A DNA stretch of 50,225 nucleotides from Phenylobacterium sp. (GTDB taxonomy: Bacteria; Pseudomonadota; Alphaproteobacteria; Caulobacterales; Caulobacteraceae). Shown here one piece after another: positions 15,788 to 24,267 of this stretch. How positions within the stretch are numbered: the first letter of the stretch is position 1; the number at the start of each line of letters is the position of its first letter. The stretch covers positions 11,231 to 61,455 of the forward strand of contig PLEH01000307.1 in the NCBI GenBank assembly GCA_003136395.1, in the 5' to 3' direction. The translations under genes were made by a program, and so were the position numbers. The notes under the pieces are model-generated. The model made no database searches and was not told the origin of the DNA. It saw nothing but the letters and a program-made list of their open reading frames with translations.

Positions 15788-17548
15788 TCAGGTTGCCGCG
15801 CCGGCGGGCAGGCGCAGCGCGCGGCCCACGGCCTCGGCGGCGGGTCCGATCACGATGTGCAGGCTGCGGGGGGACGGCCTCGCCAGGGCGCGGGCTCCGA
15901 GACTTCTCAAGCCCGGCTCATCGACGGCCCCGGGGTCGGCCAGCGTCAGATAGAGCCGCGTCGAACTGACTCCGCCGGCGGAGAGGTTTTCGCGCCCGCC
16001 GAGGGCCGCGAACCACGCCTCCGCATCGACCGGCGCCAGTTCCGCCGGCGCAGCGCGCGCGGCCGCGGGCGTCGTGGACGCCTCCGTCACCGCCGGAGTC
16101 TCCCGCCCCGGCACGGCGCCCGCCTGGCGGATCTCGCCCGCCACGTGGTCGGCGATGGGGCCCAGGACCACCTGAAGCGTGGTCTGCGACGGCCGCACGA
16201 GGCCGCGCGCGCCGAGCGCCCTCAAGGCGGCCTCATCCACGGCGGCGGGGTTGGCCAGCACCAGTCGAAGCCTCGTGGTGCACGCGTCGACGCTGACCAG
16301 GTTGCCCGCCCCGCCGAGCGCAGCGGCGAAGGCCGCGCCACGCGCGCCGACGCCGATGGCCTGGGGCGCCGCCGGGGCCTCGGCTTCTCGGCCTGGGGTC
16401 TTCAGGTCGAACCGCGCAATCGCCCAGCGGAACACCCCGTAATAGATGCCGAAATAGGCCAGGCCCACGGGGATCAACAGCAGCGGCCGGGTCGCCTTGC
16501 CGAAGTTGAGCACATAGTCGAACAGGCCCGCCGAGAAGCCAAAGCCGAGCTTCACGCCCAGGAGGCTCATCACCACGAAGGCCGCGCCCGTCAGCAGCGC
16601 ATGCATGGCGAAAAGCAGCGGCGCCAGGAACATGAAGGTGAACTCGATGGGCTCGGTCACTCCGGTCAGGAACGACGTCAGCGCCATGGAAAGCAGCATG
16701 CCGCCGACCGCAGGCCGGCGATCCTTCGTCGCGGCGTGGTACATCGCCAGACACGCCGCCGGCAGGCCGAACATCATCACCGGGAAGAACCCGGCCATGA
16801 ACTTGCCGGCGCTCGGATCGCCCGCGAAGAAGCGCTTCAGGTCACCGGCGGAGCCATGGAAATCGCCGACGATGAACCAGGCGATGTTGTTGAGGATGTG
16901 GTGCAGGCCGGTGACGATCAGGATGCGGTTGGCGGCCCCATAGACGAAGAGACCCAGATCGCCTGAACCGACGATGGCCCGGCTGAGCGCGTCCATGCCG
17001 CCGCTGATCGCCGCGTAGGACCCCCCGACCACGACAGCCATGGCCAGGCCTGCCAGGCCCGCGATAATCGGCACGAAACGCCGGCCGCCGAAGAAGGCCA
17101 GGTAGTCCGGCAGCCTGATGTTGGAGAAGCGGTTGTAGAACGACCCGCCGACCAGCCCCGATGCGATGCCGATGGGCACGCCGATCTTGCCGATGGCCTT
17201 GACCTTGAACGCCGCCTTGGCGAGGTCGACGGCGTCGCCGGCCATGCCTTTCAGCGCGTCGGGCGGAACCTGCATCAGGGTCTGGGCGGCCCCCGTGGCG
17301 ATCAGGAAACACACGACACCGGCGAGGCCCGCTGCGCCATTGTTGTCGCGCGCGAGACCCACGGCGACCCCGGCCGCGAACAGCAGGCCCAGACTGGAGA
17401 AGATGGCGTCGCCGGCCGCCGCCAGCAGGGGGATGTTCAGGAGGTCCGGCTGGCCGAGCCGGAGCAGCAGCCCCGCCACCGGCAGGACCGCGATCGGCAG
17501 CATCAGGGCGCGGCCCAGCGACTGCAGCGCGACGAGCGGCGAGCGCAT
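15788..17548 (-). CDS. nagE: PTS transporter EIIC with two EIIB domains, N-acetylglucosamine type
   Basis: This is a 586-aa membrane permease and phosphotransfer protein. The EIIC domain (residues 1-380) has many helices, ITG-LHH-like TGLHHILNN (about 213-221) and GVTEPIEF (297-304), typical of the glucose/GlcNAc family. EIIB1 (about 403-475) carries DACTTRLR with the phospho-acceptor Cys at 423. EIIB2 (about 508-580) has VSSTRLYL at the same place, so Ser replaces Cys and this copy cannot take the normal phosphoryl group. The ATG at 17548 is 2 bp after the stop of the EI-fusion gene. The open frame continuing to 18685 is shadow. The likely substrate is GlcNAc by family resemblance, but no nagA/nagB is in view. 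Confidence 0.9.
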   Translation of the reverse strand: MRSPLVALQSLGRALMLPIAVLPVAGLLLRLGQPDLLNIPLLAAAGDAIFSSLGLLFAAGVAVGLARDNNGAAGLAGVVCFLIATGAAQTLMQVPPDALKGMAGDAVDLAKAAFKVKAIGKIGVPIGIASGLVGGSFYNRFSNIRLPDYLAFFGGRRFVPIIAGLAGLAMAVVVGGSYAAISGGMDALSRAIVGSGDLGLFVYGAANRILIVTGLHHILNNIAWFIVGDFHGSAGDLKRFFAGDPSAGKFMAGFFPVMMFGLPAACLAMYHAATKDRRPAVGGMLLSMALTSFLTGVTEPIEFTFMFLAPLLFAMHALLTGAAFVVMSLLGVKLGFGFSAGLFDYVLNFGKATRPLLLIPVGLAYFGIYYGVFRWAIARFDLKTPGREAEAPAAPQAIGVGARGAAFAAALGGAGNLVSVDACTTRLRLVLANPAAVDEAALRALGARGLVRPSQTTLQVVLGPIADHVAGEIRQAGAVPGRETPAVTEASTTPAAARAAPAELAPVDAEAWFAALGGRENLSAGGVSSTRLYLTLADPGAVDEPGLRSLGARALARPSPRSLHIVIGPAAEAVGRALRLPAGAAT

Positions 17549-17550
17549 GG

Positions 17551-20028
17551 TCAGGCGTCTCCTGTGCGGAAGGTCTCGGCAAGCGCGCGGACGTCGGCGG
17601 CCGACGGCAGGGCCAGCGCCCGGACCGCCAGCGCCCGGCAGGCGTCGGCCGAGAGCGTGCGGATCAGCGCCTTGGCTTCCGGGATCGCGGCCGCGGCCAT
17701 GGACAGCTTGCCGACGCCCAGGCCGATCAGGATCGGGATGGCGGCGATGTCGCCGGCCAGCACGCCGCAGACGCTCACCCCCAGGGCATGGCGCGCCCCG
17801 CCCTCGCAGGTCTGGGCGATCAGCCGCAGGACCGCCGGATCGAGGCTGTCCACCTCCGCCGCCAGCTCGGGATTGCCGCGATCCATGGCCAGCGCATATT
17901 GCGTCAGGTCGTTTGTGCCGAGGGACAGGAAGTCGGCCTCGGCGGCGAGCAGGTCGGCGATCATCGCCGCCGCAGGGGTCTCGATCATGACCCCCAGATC
18001 GACCCGGCCCGCGACGCCAAACTCCCGGCGAGTGTCGTCCAGGGCCGCGCGCACCGCGCGCAGTTCGGACAGCCGGGAGACCATGGGGACCATGATGCTG
18101 CAGCGGCCGATGGGCGCCACGCGCAGAATGGCGCGCATCTGGGTGCGCAGCAGCTGCGGATGGCGCAAGGCCAGGCGCACGCCCCGCACGCCCAGCGCCG
18201 GGTTCTCCTCCGCCGCCATCGGCAGATAGGCCGCGGCCTTGTCGCCGCCAATGTCCAGCAGGCGGATGACCAGCGGACGGCCCTCCAGCGCGTCGGCGAT
18301 CGCCTGGTAGCACCGGGCCTGCTCGTCCTCGTCCGGCGGCGCCTCGCGATCGAGGAACAGGAATTCGGTGCGCAGGAGACCGCACCCTTCGGCGCCCGCG
18401 CCCAGCGCATTCCGGGCGTCGGCGAGGGATCCCAGATTGGCGTAAACCGGCAGGGACCTGCCATCCGCCAACCGCGAGGGCTCGCGGGCGGCGAGCTTGC
18501 GCTGGGCGGCCTCGATGGCGGGCGCGGCGGGCGCGGTGTGCAGCGTGCCCGCATCGGCGTCGAGGATCACGGTCACGCCCTCTCCGATCACGGTCACACC
18601 TGCGCCCGCGGCGACGATGGCGGGAAGACCCATGGCCGCGGCGATGATCGCTACATGCGAGGTCGGACCGCCGCGGGCGGTGCACAGGCCCGCCAACCGG
18701 CCAGCCGGGATGGCCATCAGCTGCGAGGGCAGGATCTCGTCGGCGAGCAGGATCGCGCCGGCGGCGATCTCCGGCTCGGCGGCGGCGTCGCCTGCGAGGA
18801 TCGCCACCACGCGCCGCTCAAGGTCCCTCAGGTCGTCGACGCGTTCCAGCATCCGCCGGTCGGCGAGCGCGCTGAGCGCTTCGGCGAACCCTCCGACCGC
18901 GGCCCGCCAGGCGAAGGCAGCGCCGCGCCCCTGCACGATCTGGCGATCCGCCTCCGCGGCCAGCTCCGAATCCTCCGCCAACGCCAGGTGGGCTGCCAGG
19001 ATCGCGCTCCGCGTGGAGTCGGCCTCCGTCTGCATGGCCTCGCCGATCTGGCTGGTGACATCGGCCAGCGCCGCCGCCAGGGCCGCCCGTTCGTGAGCCA
19101 CGCCCTGCCCGTCCTCGGGAACGACGATCTCGGCGCGCAGGAGATGGACCGCGCGGCCGATGGCCAGGCCCGGCGCGGCGGTGACGCCCCGGAGCAGGCC
19201 CGGCGAGTTGGGCGCGGCTGGCGGCGCGTCAACCGCCAGGGTCGCGCTCGGCGGCGCGGCCTCGCCCATGCCGCCTTCGATGAGGCTGGCGAGCGCGTTC
19301 AACGCGGCCTCCGCGTCCGGGCCGGAGGCCGACAGCACGGCCTCGTCGCCCTGCTGCAGACCCAGCGACATCAACGCCACGGGGCTGCGGGTGTTGGCCC
19401 TGCGGCCCGCCCGGGTGATGGCGCTTTCGGCGAGGAACCGCCTGGCGCAATCGGCGACCCGGGCGGCGGGCCGGGCGTGCAGGCCGTGAGCCAGGGGCAC
19501 GTGGATCCGGCGGGTAGGTTCATCCCCGTCGTTTGCAGGCGCCGGCGCCGCCGCGGCCGCCGGAGCGGCCTCGACCAGCTTGAGCAACGGGTCGCCGACC
19601 GCCACCAGGCGATCGCTGATGCGTCCTGCGATCGCGTAGGTCCCGAGGGTGGTGATCACCAGCGGCGAGATCAGGCTGCCGGCGCGCCGGGCCAGGAGAT
19701 CAAGGTCGAAACTGATCAGCAGTTCGCCCGCCCGCACCCACTGCCCCTCGACCACGTGGACCTCGAACCCCTCGCCCTTCAGCGCGACGGTCTCCAGCCC
19801 CACGTGCAGCAGGATCTCCAGGCCGCCGGCCGCGCGCAGGGTCACCGCATGACGCGCGGCGTGGACGCTCAGGATCACCGCATCGCAGGGCGCGTGAAGC
19901 ACCGAGCCCGTCGGGTCGATGGCCACGCCATCGCCCAGCATGGCCTGGGCGAACACCGGGTCGGGGACCTCGCCAAGCGGCGTCGCCCAGCCATCCAGGG
20001 GCGAGCGAAGCACCAGATCACTGGCCAC
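17551..20028 (-). CDS. ptsP: Fused EIIA-HPr-enzyme I of the phosphotransferase system
   Basis: One 825-aa cytoplasmic protein carries all general and A-type phosphotransfer steps. EIIA (1-150) is of the glucose/GlcNAc type with RHAVTL (His60) and ILLHVGLETVALKGEGF (phospho-His75). HPr (about 173-255) has HGLHARPAA with phospho-His184. Enzyme I follows from about residue 275, with GGPTSHVAI (phospho-His458), the PEP-binding FLSLGTNDLTQY, and the catalytic Cys in VSVCGVLAGD near the end. Phosphate would pass PEP to EI, HPr, EIIA and then the EIIB of the coupled transporter, so the two genes form a self-contained uptake system. The start is a GTG with GCGAGGGA just upstream. Alanine-rich linkers join the domains. 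Confidence 0.94.
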   Translation of the reverse strand: MASDLVLRSPLDGWATPLGEVPDPVFAQAMLGDGVAIDPTGSVLHAPCDAVILSVHAARHAVTLRAAGGLEILLHVGLETVALKGEGFEVHVVEGQWVRAGELLISFDLDLLARRAGSLISPLVITTLGTYAIAGRISDRLVAVGDPLLKLVEAAPAAAAAPAPANDGDEPTRRIHVPLAHGLHARPAARVADCARRFLAESAITRAGRRANTRSPVALMSLGLQQGDEAVLSASGPDAEAALNALASLIEGGMGEAAPPSATLAVDAPPAAPNSPGLLRGVTAAPGLAIGRAVHLLRAEIVVPEDGQGVAHERAALAAALADVTSQIGEAMQTEADSTRSAILAAHLALAEDSELAAEADRQIVQGRGAAFAWRAAVGGFAEALSALADRRMLERVDDLRDLERRVVAILAGDAAAEPEIAAGAILLADEILPSQLMAIPAGRLAGLCTARGGPTSHVAIIAAAMGLPAIVAAGAGVTVIGEGVTVILDADAGTLHTAPAAPAIEAAQRKLAAREPSRLADGRSLPVYANLGSLADARNALGAGAEGCGLLRTEFLFLDREAPPDEDEQARCYQAIADALEGRPLVIRLLDIGGDKAAAYLPMAAEENPALGVRGVRLALRHPQLLRTQMRAILRVAPIGRCSIMVPMVSRLSELRAVRAALDDTRREFGVAGRVDLGVMIETPAAAMIADLLAAEADFLSLGTNDLTQYALAMDRGNPELAAEVDSLDPAVLRLIAQTCEGGARHALGVSVCGVLAGDIAAIPILIGLGVGKLSMAAAAIPEAKALIRTLSADACRALAVRALALPSAADVRALAETFRTGDA

Positions 20029-20053
20029 GGCGGGGTCCCTCGCAGGGCGCAGC

Positions 20054-20128
20054 CAGGGTGACGCGGTCGATCACCCAGAGCGGATCGACGATCGCCTGGG
20101 TGAAGGTGAAGCAGAGGTCATGCGATCC
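20054..20128 (-). pseudogene. Possible C-terminal remnant of a beta-hexosaminidase-like glycosidase
   Basis: A minus-strand frame reads SHDLCFTFTQ followed after three residues by DPLWVIDRVTL. This resembles, from memory, the last strands of bacterial family 20 beta-hexosaminidases and related sugar-binding ends. It has no full-length gene upstream. It ends about 25 bp before the EI-fusion start, where the 3' end of a co-transcribed hexosaminidase would be expected. It could also be chance or part of a small unrelated protein. Confidence 0.3.
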
Positions 20129-20225
20129 AGGCGCCGTGGCTAGCGGAGCGAGCAGCGCTGCCGCGCAGATCAGCGGGGCGCGAAAAGAGGCGGGCGAAGC
20201 GCGCAGGCGCCTCGCCGAGTCCGTT

Positions 20226-20267
20226 CTCCTTGGGAAAAAGGTCGTCCTCCTTGGGAAGAAGGTCGTC
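20226..20267. repeat. 21-bp tandem direct repeat, two copies
   Basis: Two adjacent 21-base units begin CTCCTTGGGAA and end AAGGTCGTC, at 20226-20246 and 20247-20267. They differ at one base (A to G at the twelfth position). The unit is seven codons long but lies in no recognised gene. Confidence 0.85.
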
Positions 20268-20352
20268 GGATTTCGGCGGGCGGCGGGTCGATCCATGCTT
20301 TGATCCTGAACCAACCGCGCCGCCCTGGGAAACCGGTCCGCGGGCGCGGACC

Positions 20353-20423
20353 CTAGAACTTGAACCGGACGCCCGCGTAGGATTGGCGGCCGTTATCGTA
20401 AGTCGCCCGCGGACGGCGCTTCT
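20353..20423 (-). pseudogene. C-terminal fossil of a TonB-dependent receptor
   Basis: Immediately after the DUF3604 stop, a shifted minus-strand frame reads RPRAT then YDNGRQSYAGVRFKF and a stop. A last beta strand of alternating hydrophobic and polar residues ending in Phe is the hallmark of TonB-dependent receptor C-termini, and the YDNGRQ-Y-GVR-KF pattern is typical of alphaproteobacterial ones. Only about 20 codons survive. The upstream frame is occupied by the intact DUF3604 gene. Confidence 0.6.
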
Positions 20424-22376
20424 CTAGCCCTTCACGGCGGCCTTCGGCGGGGTGAACCAGATGGGCGAGGTCCACGCCCGCTCCTGGATGGTGGCGGGCG
20501 CGGCCTTCGGGATCGGCAGGTGGTTGGCGATCGCCAGGTGGGTCGTCCATCGCGCCGTCGGAATCTCCAGAACCCGGGCGTAGTAGACGGCGGGCGTGTG
20601 CGGATCGAAGGTCGGATCCCGCCACACCGCGCTCAGCGTCTCGGCCCCGATGGTGTTGGCGGTCTTGCCGGTGGTCAGGTCGACGGTGTTTCCGACAGCG
20701 GCTGCCCGGCCGGTCTTCGGGTCGACCTTGCGGCCGCCCGACAGGGCCACGTCGAAGACCCGTTCCCTGTAGTCCTTGCCCACCAGCCAGACCTTGATGA
20801 TCTGGGCGCGGTCGAGGTTGGCGCCGTCCGGGTCCTTCATCGCCTGCAGGACGAAGCGCGGCGCCTTGCCGGCCGGCGCCGCCGGCAGGTCCGAGCCCAT
20901 GGGCACGCCCTTGGCGTAGGCCTGCTTCACCCAGTCGGTCCTGGAGGTCATCGCCGGGTTGAAACCCCAGCCGCCGAACATCCGCACCCGGATCCGGGTG
21001 CCTGTGGTCGCGAAGGTTTCCTTGCGCTTCAGGGCGGCGAAGATGGACTCGCGGTTGTTCTCCTCGGCCCAGACACCGGTGATCGCGGCGCCGGAGAACT
21101 GCAGTGGATCGTTCTCCCGCTGACCGTTCGGCCGCACGCCAACCTCGCCCACCATCCGCGCCATCCCGAGTGCGGCCCGCGCGCCCGGGCCGGTCGGCAG
21201 CATGGTCTTCTTGTCCAGGCCGCTGATCCGCCCGGCGAAGGAGTCCTCGTCGCTGACGGTCAGGCCGTTGTGGATGTCCGAGGCGCCGACGACGCCCATC
21301 TTGAAGGGATTGACCCCCACCTGCGACTGCACCACCAGGCCGCGGCCATAGGCTTCGCGCACATAGGATCCGTGCTGCCTGGGCGAGGTCTCCCCCTTGT
21401 AGACGCGGTCCATGATCTCGAAGTTCGCGAACTCGTCGTTGGGCGAAAGCTCCGGCGTCGTATCAGACGAGCCCTTGGTCTGGGCGATCTCGACCAGCGG
21501 CTCGTTGAGGGCCCGGGTCAGGGCGTAGGCCTCGTCGATCGGCCGGCCATCGGACATGTTCCAGTCGAAGTCGCGCCCGTCGCTGAGGTTGGAATTATGC
21601 GGGATCGCCAGCACGTCGATACCCTGCCTGCGGACCGAGGCGAGGTACTTCCACAGGTCTTCCGGCTTGTTGGAGTCCACCGCCGTGAAGGGGTTCGGCG
21701 CGTGGTCCGAATTGAAGATCACATTGCGGTGCATGTGGATCCCCTGCCCGGGCGAGGACGTCCATTCATAGGCCACGAAGGTGGTGAACTTGCCGGGCTG
21801 GTAGTTGGCGTTGGCCGCCTTCACCTCGACGTTCCAGCCATCGGCGGCGGCCGCGGCCTGCTTCATCTCAGGCGCGGTCTCGCCCCCGCCCTCAACGTGC
21901 AGAAGCGCGCCGGCGCGGAAGAAAGCCTGCTGGCCGCCCTTGCTGAGTTCCTTGCCGATCGCCGATTGCGAGAATGCGCTCGTCGGATCGTCGAGCTGGG
22001 TCATGGCGCCCAGATATTCCGAGTGGTCCGTGACCGCGGTGAAATCCAGCGGCCAGGCGCGGCGGGCCGCCACGAGGGCTCCGCCTCCTCTGACGCCCTG
22101 CTGGATGGCCACCTGGGACGCCGGCGCCATCACCGTCTCGCCGCGCGCGAACTTGTAGGCTTGGTCGGGAGTCACCTTGGTGCCGAAGGCCCAGGCGTCA
22201 AAGGACATCACCGTGTGCAGATGTAGTTCGCCGAAGAAGGCGCGGCGCGCGTCGGGCTGCATCGTCGTCGGGTGCGCCGCCGCCGGTTTCACGGCTGGCG
22301 TCTGGACCTGAGTGAACGCCGCCGTTGCGCCGACGGCCACGAGCGCCGTTGTGATCCACAGTCCGCGAATTTTCAT
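20424..22376 (-). CDS. DUF3604 domain-containing protein, exported
   Basis: The 650-aa protein begins MKIRGLWITT with a signal peptide to about residue 22. The DUF3604 body has a PHP-like metal-site pattern: GELHLHTVMSFDA (His52, His54), AVTDHSEYLG and AIPHNSNLSDG, with VVGASDIHNG later on. Function is unknown, although the histidine/aspartate pattern suggests a metal-dependent hydrolase. The ATG at 22376 is one base after the stop of the PpiC gene. The longer open frame to 22634 overlaps that gene and is not used. Its sequence is intact to the usual C-terminal RAWTSPIWFTP. Confidence 0.88.
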   Translation of the reverse strand: MKIRGLWITTALVAVGATAAFTQVQTPAVKPAAAHPTTMQPDARRAFFGELHLHTVMSFDAWAFGTKVTPDQAYKFARGETVMAPASQVAIQQGVRGGGALVAARRAWPLDFTAVTDHSEYLGAMTQLDDPTSAFSQSAIGKELSKGGQQAFFRAGALLHVEGGGETAPEMKQAAAAADGWNVEVKAANANYQPGKFTTFVAYEWTSSPGQGIHMHRNVIFNSDHAPNPFTAVDSNKPEDLWKYLASVRRQGIDVLAIPHNSNLSDGRDFDWNMSDGRPIDEAYALTRALNEPLVEIAQTKGSSDTTPELSPNDEFANFEIMDRVYKGETSPRQHGSYVREAYGRGLVVQSQVGVNPFKMGVVGASDIHNGLTVSDEDSFAGRISGLDKKTMLPTGPGARAALGMARMVGEVGVRPNGQRENDPLQFSGAAITGVWAEENNRESIFAALKRKETFATTGTRIRVRMFGGWGFNPAMTSRTDWVKQAYAKGVPMGSDLPAAPAGKAPRFVLQAMKDPDGANLDRAQIIKVWLVGKDYRERVFDVALSGGRKVDPKTGRAAAVGNTVDLTTGKTANTIGAETLSAVWRDPTFDPHTPAVYYARVLEIPTARWTTHLAIANHLPIPKAAPATIQERAWTSPIWFTPPKAAVKG

Positions 22377-22377
22377 C

Positions 22378-23316
22378 CTAGCCTCCGCTCGGTCTGGCCA
22401 CGTCGCGGTCGGCGCGCACCACCGTGAACCGCCGTGCAATCTGGTCGAGCGCCGTGGCGTTCGCCCGGTCCTGCGCCGCTTGAAGATAGTCGCCGCGCAC
22501 CCGGTCGCGGACCTCGGAGAGCGGCGGTATGGCCGGCGGCGACCGCGTATCGACATAGAGCAGGTGCCAGCCATAGCCTGAGCGGTAGGGACCCACCCAA
22601 CGGCCCGTGGGCGCTTCAAAGACGGCTCGCGCAAAGCCCGTGCGTCCGAACAGGCGCTCCACCTGCTCAGGCTCGAAGGCCGAGAAGTCGTAGAGGTCCG
22701 GAAAGGCGTCGCCCCGTTCCGGCGCGCGGACGACGTCGGCCGGGATGCGCGCCAGAGCCGCCTTGGCGCGCGCCTGGGCCGCGGCCTCTCCGTCCGGCCC
22801 GACCGCGAAAAAGATGTGGCTGAAGGCGGCGCGCGCGGGCGTGGCGTAGTGTTCGGCGTGCTGGGCGTAGTAGGCCGCGAGCTGCGCCGGGTTCGGCTCG
22901 GCGGGCGGATGCAGGTTCTCGATCAGGAACTGCTCCTTCTGCACGATCCGGCGGCGGACGATGATGTCGTCCTGATCGAGCTTCAGCGTCCGGCCCTGGC
23001 GGTACAGCATCTCCTCGCGCACATCGTCCTCGATGACCTGCTCAAGGGTCGCCGCGTCCGGCGGCGCGCCGTACTGCAGCGCATAGTTCCGCGAGAGCTG
23101 CGCCACATGGGCCGGCGTCACCTCGATGCGATAGACGTCAGCGCGGGCGTGATAGGCCCGCTCGGCCAGGAACAGCGCCAGCCCCAGCAGCATGAAATGG
23201 AACAGGGGTTCGGTCAGGAGGCGCAGTAGCAGGCGCCGCGCCCGGCCGCCGGGCTGACGAACACCGCTGAGCGCGGACGGACTGTTGATCTCTATCTTGA
23301 TGGTCCAGCCGCCCAA
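22378..23316 (-). CDS. PpiC-type peptidyl-prolyl cis-trans isomerase, membrane-anchored
   Basis: The protein is up to 312 aa, with a basic N-terminus, one membrane anchor (LFHFMLLGLALFLAERAYH, about residues 37-56) and a periplasmic part. A SurA/PpiC-like N-terminal helical region is followed by a parvulin domain (about 165-270) containing FSHIFFAV and the end motif GPYRSGYGWHLLYVD. It should help fold exported proteins. The start is uncertain: the frame opens at a TTG (23316) with no clear ribosome-binding site and no nearby ATG. It is one base from the DUF3604 gene, so the two are probably a unit in which the isomerase serves its partner. That last point is inference. Confidence 0.85.
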   Translation of the reverse strand: MGGWTIKIEINSPSALSGVRQPGGRARRLLLRLLTEPLFHFMLLGLALFLAERAYHARADVYRIEVTPAHVAQLSRNYALQYGAPPDAATLEQVIEDDVREEMLYRQGRTLKLDQDDIIVRRRIVQKEQFLIENLHPPAEPNPAQLAAYYAQHAEHYATPARAAFSHIFFAVGPDGEAAAQARAKAALARIPADVVRAPERGDAFPDLYDFSAFEPEQVERLFGRTGFARAVFEAPTGRWVGPYRSGYGWHLLYVDTRSPPAIPPLSEVRDRVRGDYLQAAQDRANATALDQIARRFTVVRADRDVARPSGG

Positions 23317-23453
23317 GGCGCCCGGGAAGAAGCCCGGACACTGGAATTCTATGAACCTTCGGTCGCCGTTGACAGGCGGACGTCGCCCTATTCCGCATCG
23401 CGAAACGCGCCGACCACGTGACTCCCGACCGAAATCTGCCGATCAATGGCCAC

Positions 23454-24137
23454 ATGCGTCGCCTTCCCGTCATTGGCCGCTCATTCGACCCGACGCGGTC
23501 GCGCCCATTCGCCGGCCGGCGCCTGCTGCTCGCCTGCGGCGTGGCCGCCCCGATCCTGGCCCTGGCCTCTACGGTCTCGGCAATGGCCGTCTACCCACAC
23601 TTCAACCAGGCCCGGCAATATCTCAGCGAACTGGGCGGAGCCTCCGCCGACCGACCGACTATCTTCAACGCCGGAGTTTTCGCCGCAGGCTTCCTGGCGG
23701 CGCTGGCCGGCGTCGGCTTCGGCCTGGCGATCGCCACCCTCACCAGGGCGCGCCTGATCGGCGGCCTCACGGCGACGGTGTTTCTCCTCGCGGGCTACGG
23801 CCTGGCGGAGGCGGCGATCTACCCCTGGCCTGACCCAAGGCACCTGGCGATCAATCTGGGCCTCGGCATCCAGATCGCGCCCCTGCTACTGATCTGGGGG
23901 CTCTGGACGCGCCCCGACCTGAAGGGGCTGAAGCTGTTCCTGGCTGGGGTCTTCGTCACCATGGCGAGCCTCACCGTGCTGACCAAGCACCTGATCCTCC
24001 CCAGCCTGGTCAACGACGCCAACGTCGGCTGGTGGGAAAGGGCCTACGCGATCATCCTGGTCGGCTGGGTCGGCGTGGCTGCTTTTCTGCTCGAACGCTG
24101 CCTCCGGCAGGAGTCGGTTGGGTCAAAAACAGCCTAG
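23454..24137 (+). CDS. DUF998 family membrane protein
   Basis: The protein has 227 aa from the ATG at 23454 (a GTG at 23418 would add 12). Six hydrophobic segments can be counted from about residue 30. The stretch YPHFNQARQYLSELG in the first loop is typical of DUF998, whose function is unknown. No strong ribosome-binding site is seen for either start. It is divergent from the PpiC gene across about 100-140 bp. Confidence 0.75.
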   Translation: MRRLPVIGRSFDPTRSRPFAGRRLLLACGVAAPILALASTVSAMAVYPHFNQARQYLSELGGASADRPTIFNAGVFAAGFLAALAGVGFGLAIATLTRARLIGGLTATVFLLAGYGLAEAAIYPWPDPRHLAINLGLGIQIAPLLLIWGLWTRPDLKGLKLFLAGVFVTMASLTVLTKHLILPSLVNDANVGWWERAYAIILVGWVGVAAFLLERCLRQESVGSKTA

Positions 24138-24169
24138 CCAACGCCCACTCGCATCGGTATTGCACCAAT

Positions 24170-24183
24170 TCACGATTTCGTGA
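24170..24183. promoter_or_regulatory. Operator-like palindrome upstream of mdoH
   Basis: TCACGA-TT-TCGTGA is a perfect 6-bp dyad in the 130-bp gap between the DUF998 gene and mdoH. It lies next to TTGCAC (24160-24165), which could serve as a -35 element, though no good -10 is seen. It could bind a dimeric regulator. Confidence 0.35.
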
Positions 24184-24267
24184 TTGCTTGTCTGCGAATC
24201 CCCCGAATGCTGCGTTGCAGCACCGCTGACGGGCGCGTCGATCGTAGGGCTGGGGAACGAGTTGCAG

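Larger units (their letters stand above)
20029..20423. other. 395-bp non-genic stretch containing apparent gene fossils
   Basis: The region lies between the GTG of the EI fusion and the stop of the DUF3604 gene. No intact gene is visible. In minus-strand order it holds a short TonB-receptor-like C-terminus (20353-20423), a 21-bp tandem repeat (20226-20267) and a possible glycosidase tail (20054-20128). Each is listed separately. The EI ribosome-binding site is at its left edge. Confidence 0.6.

Noticed and set aside
17549-18685. N-terminal extension of the PTS transporter frame to 965 residues
   Set aside because: The extra 379 codons lie inside the EI fusion in another frame and read as Arg/Gly/His-rich shadow; the ATG at 17548 follows the EI stop by 2 bp.
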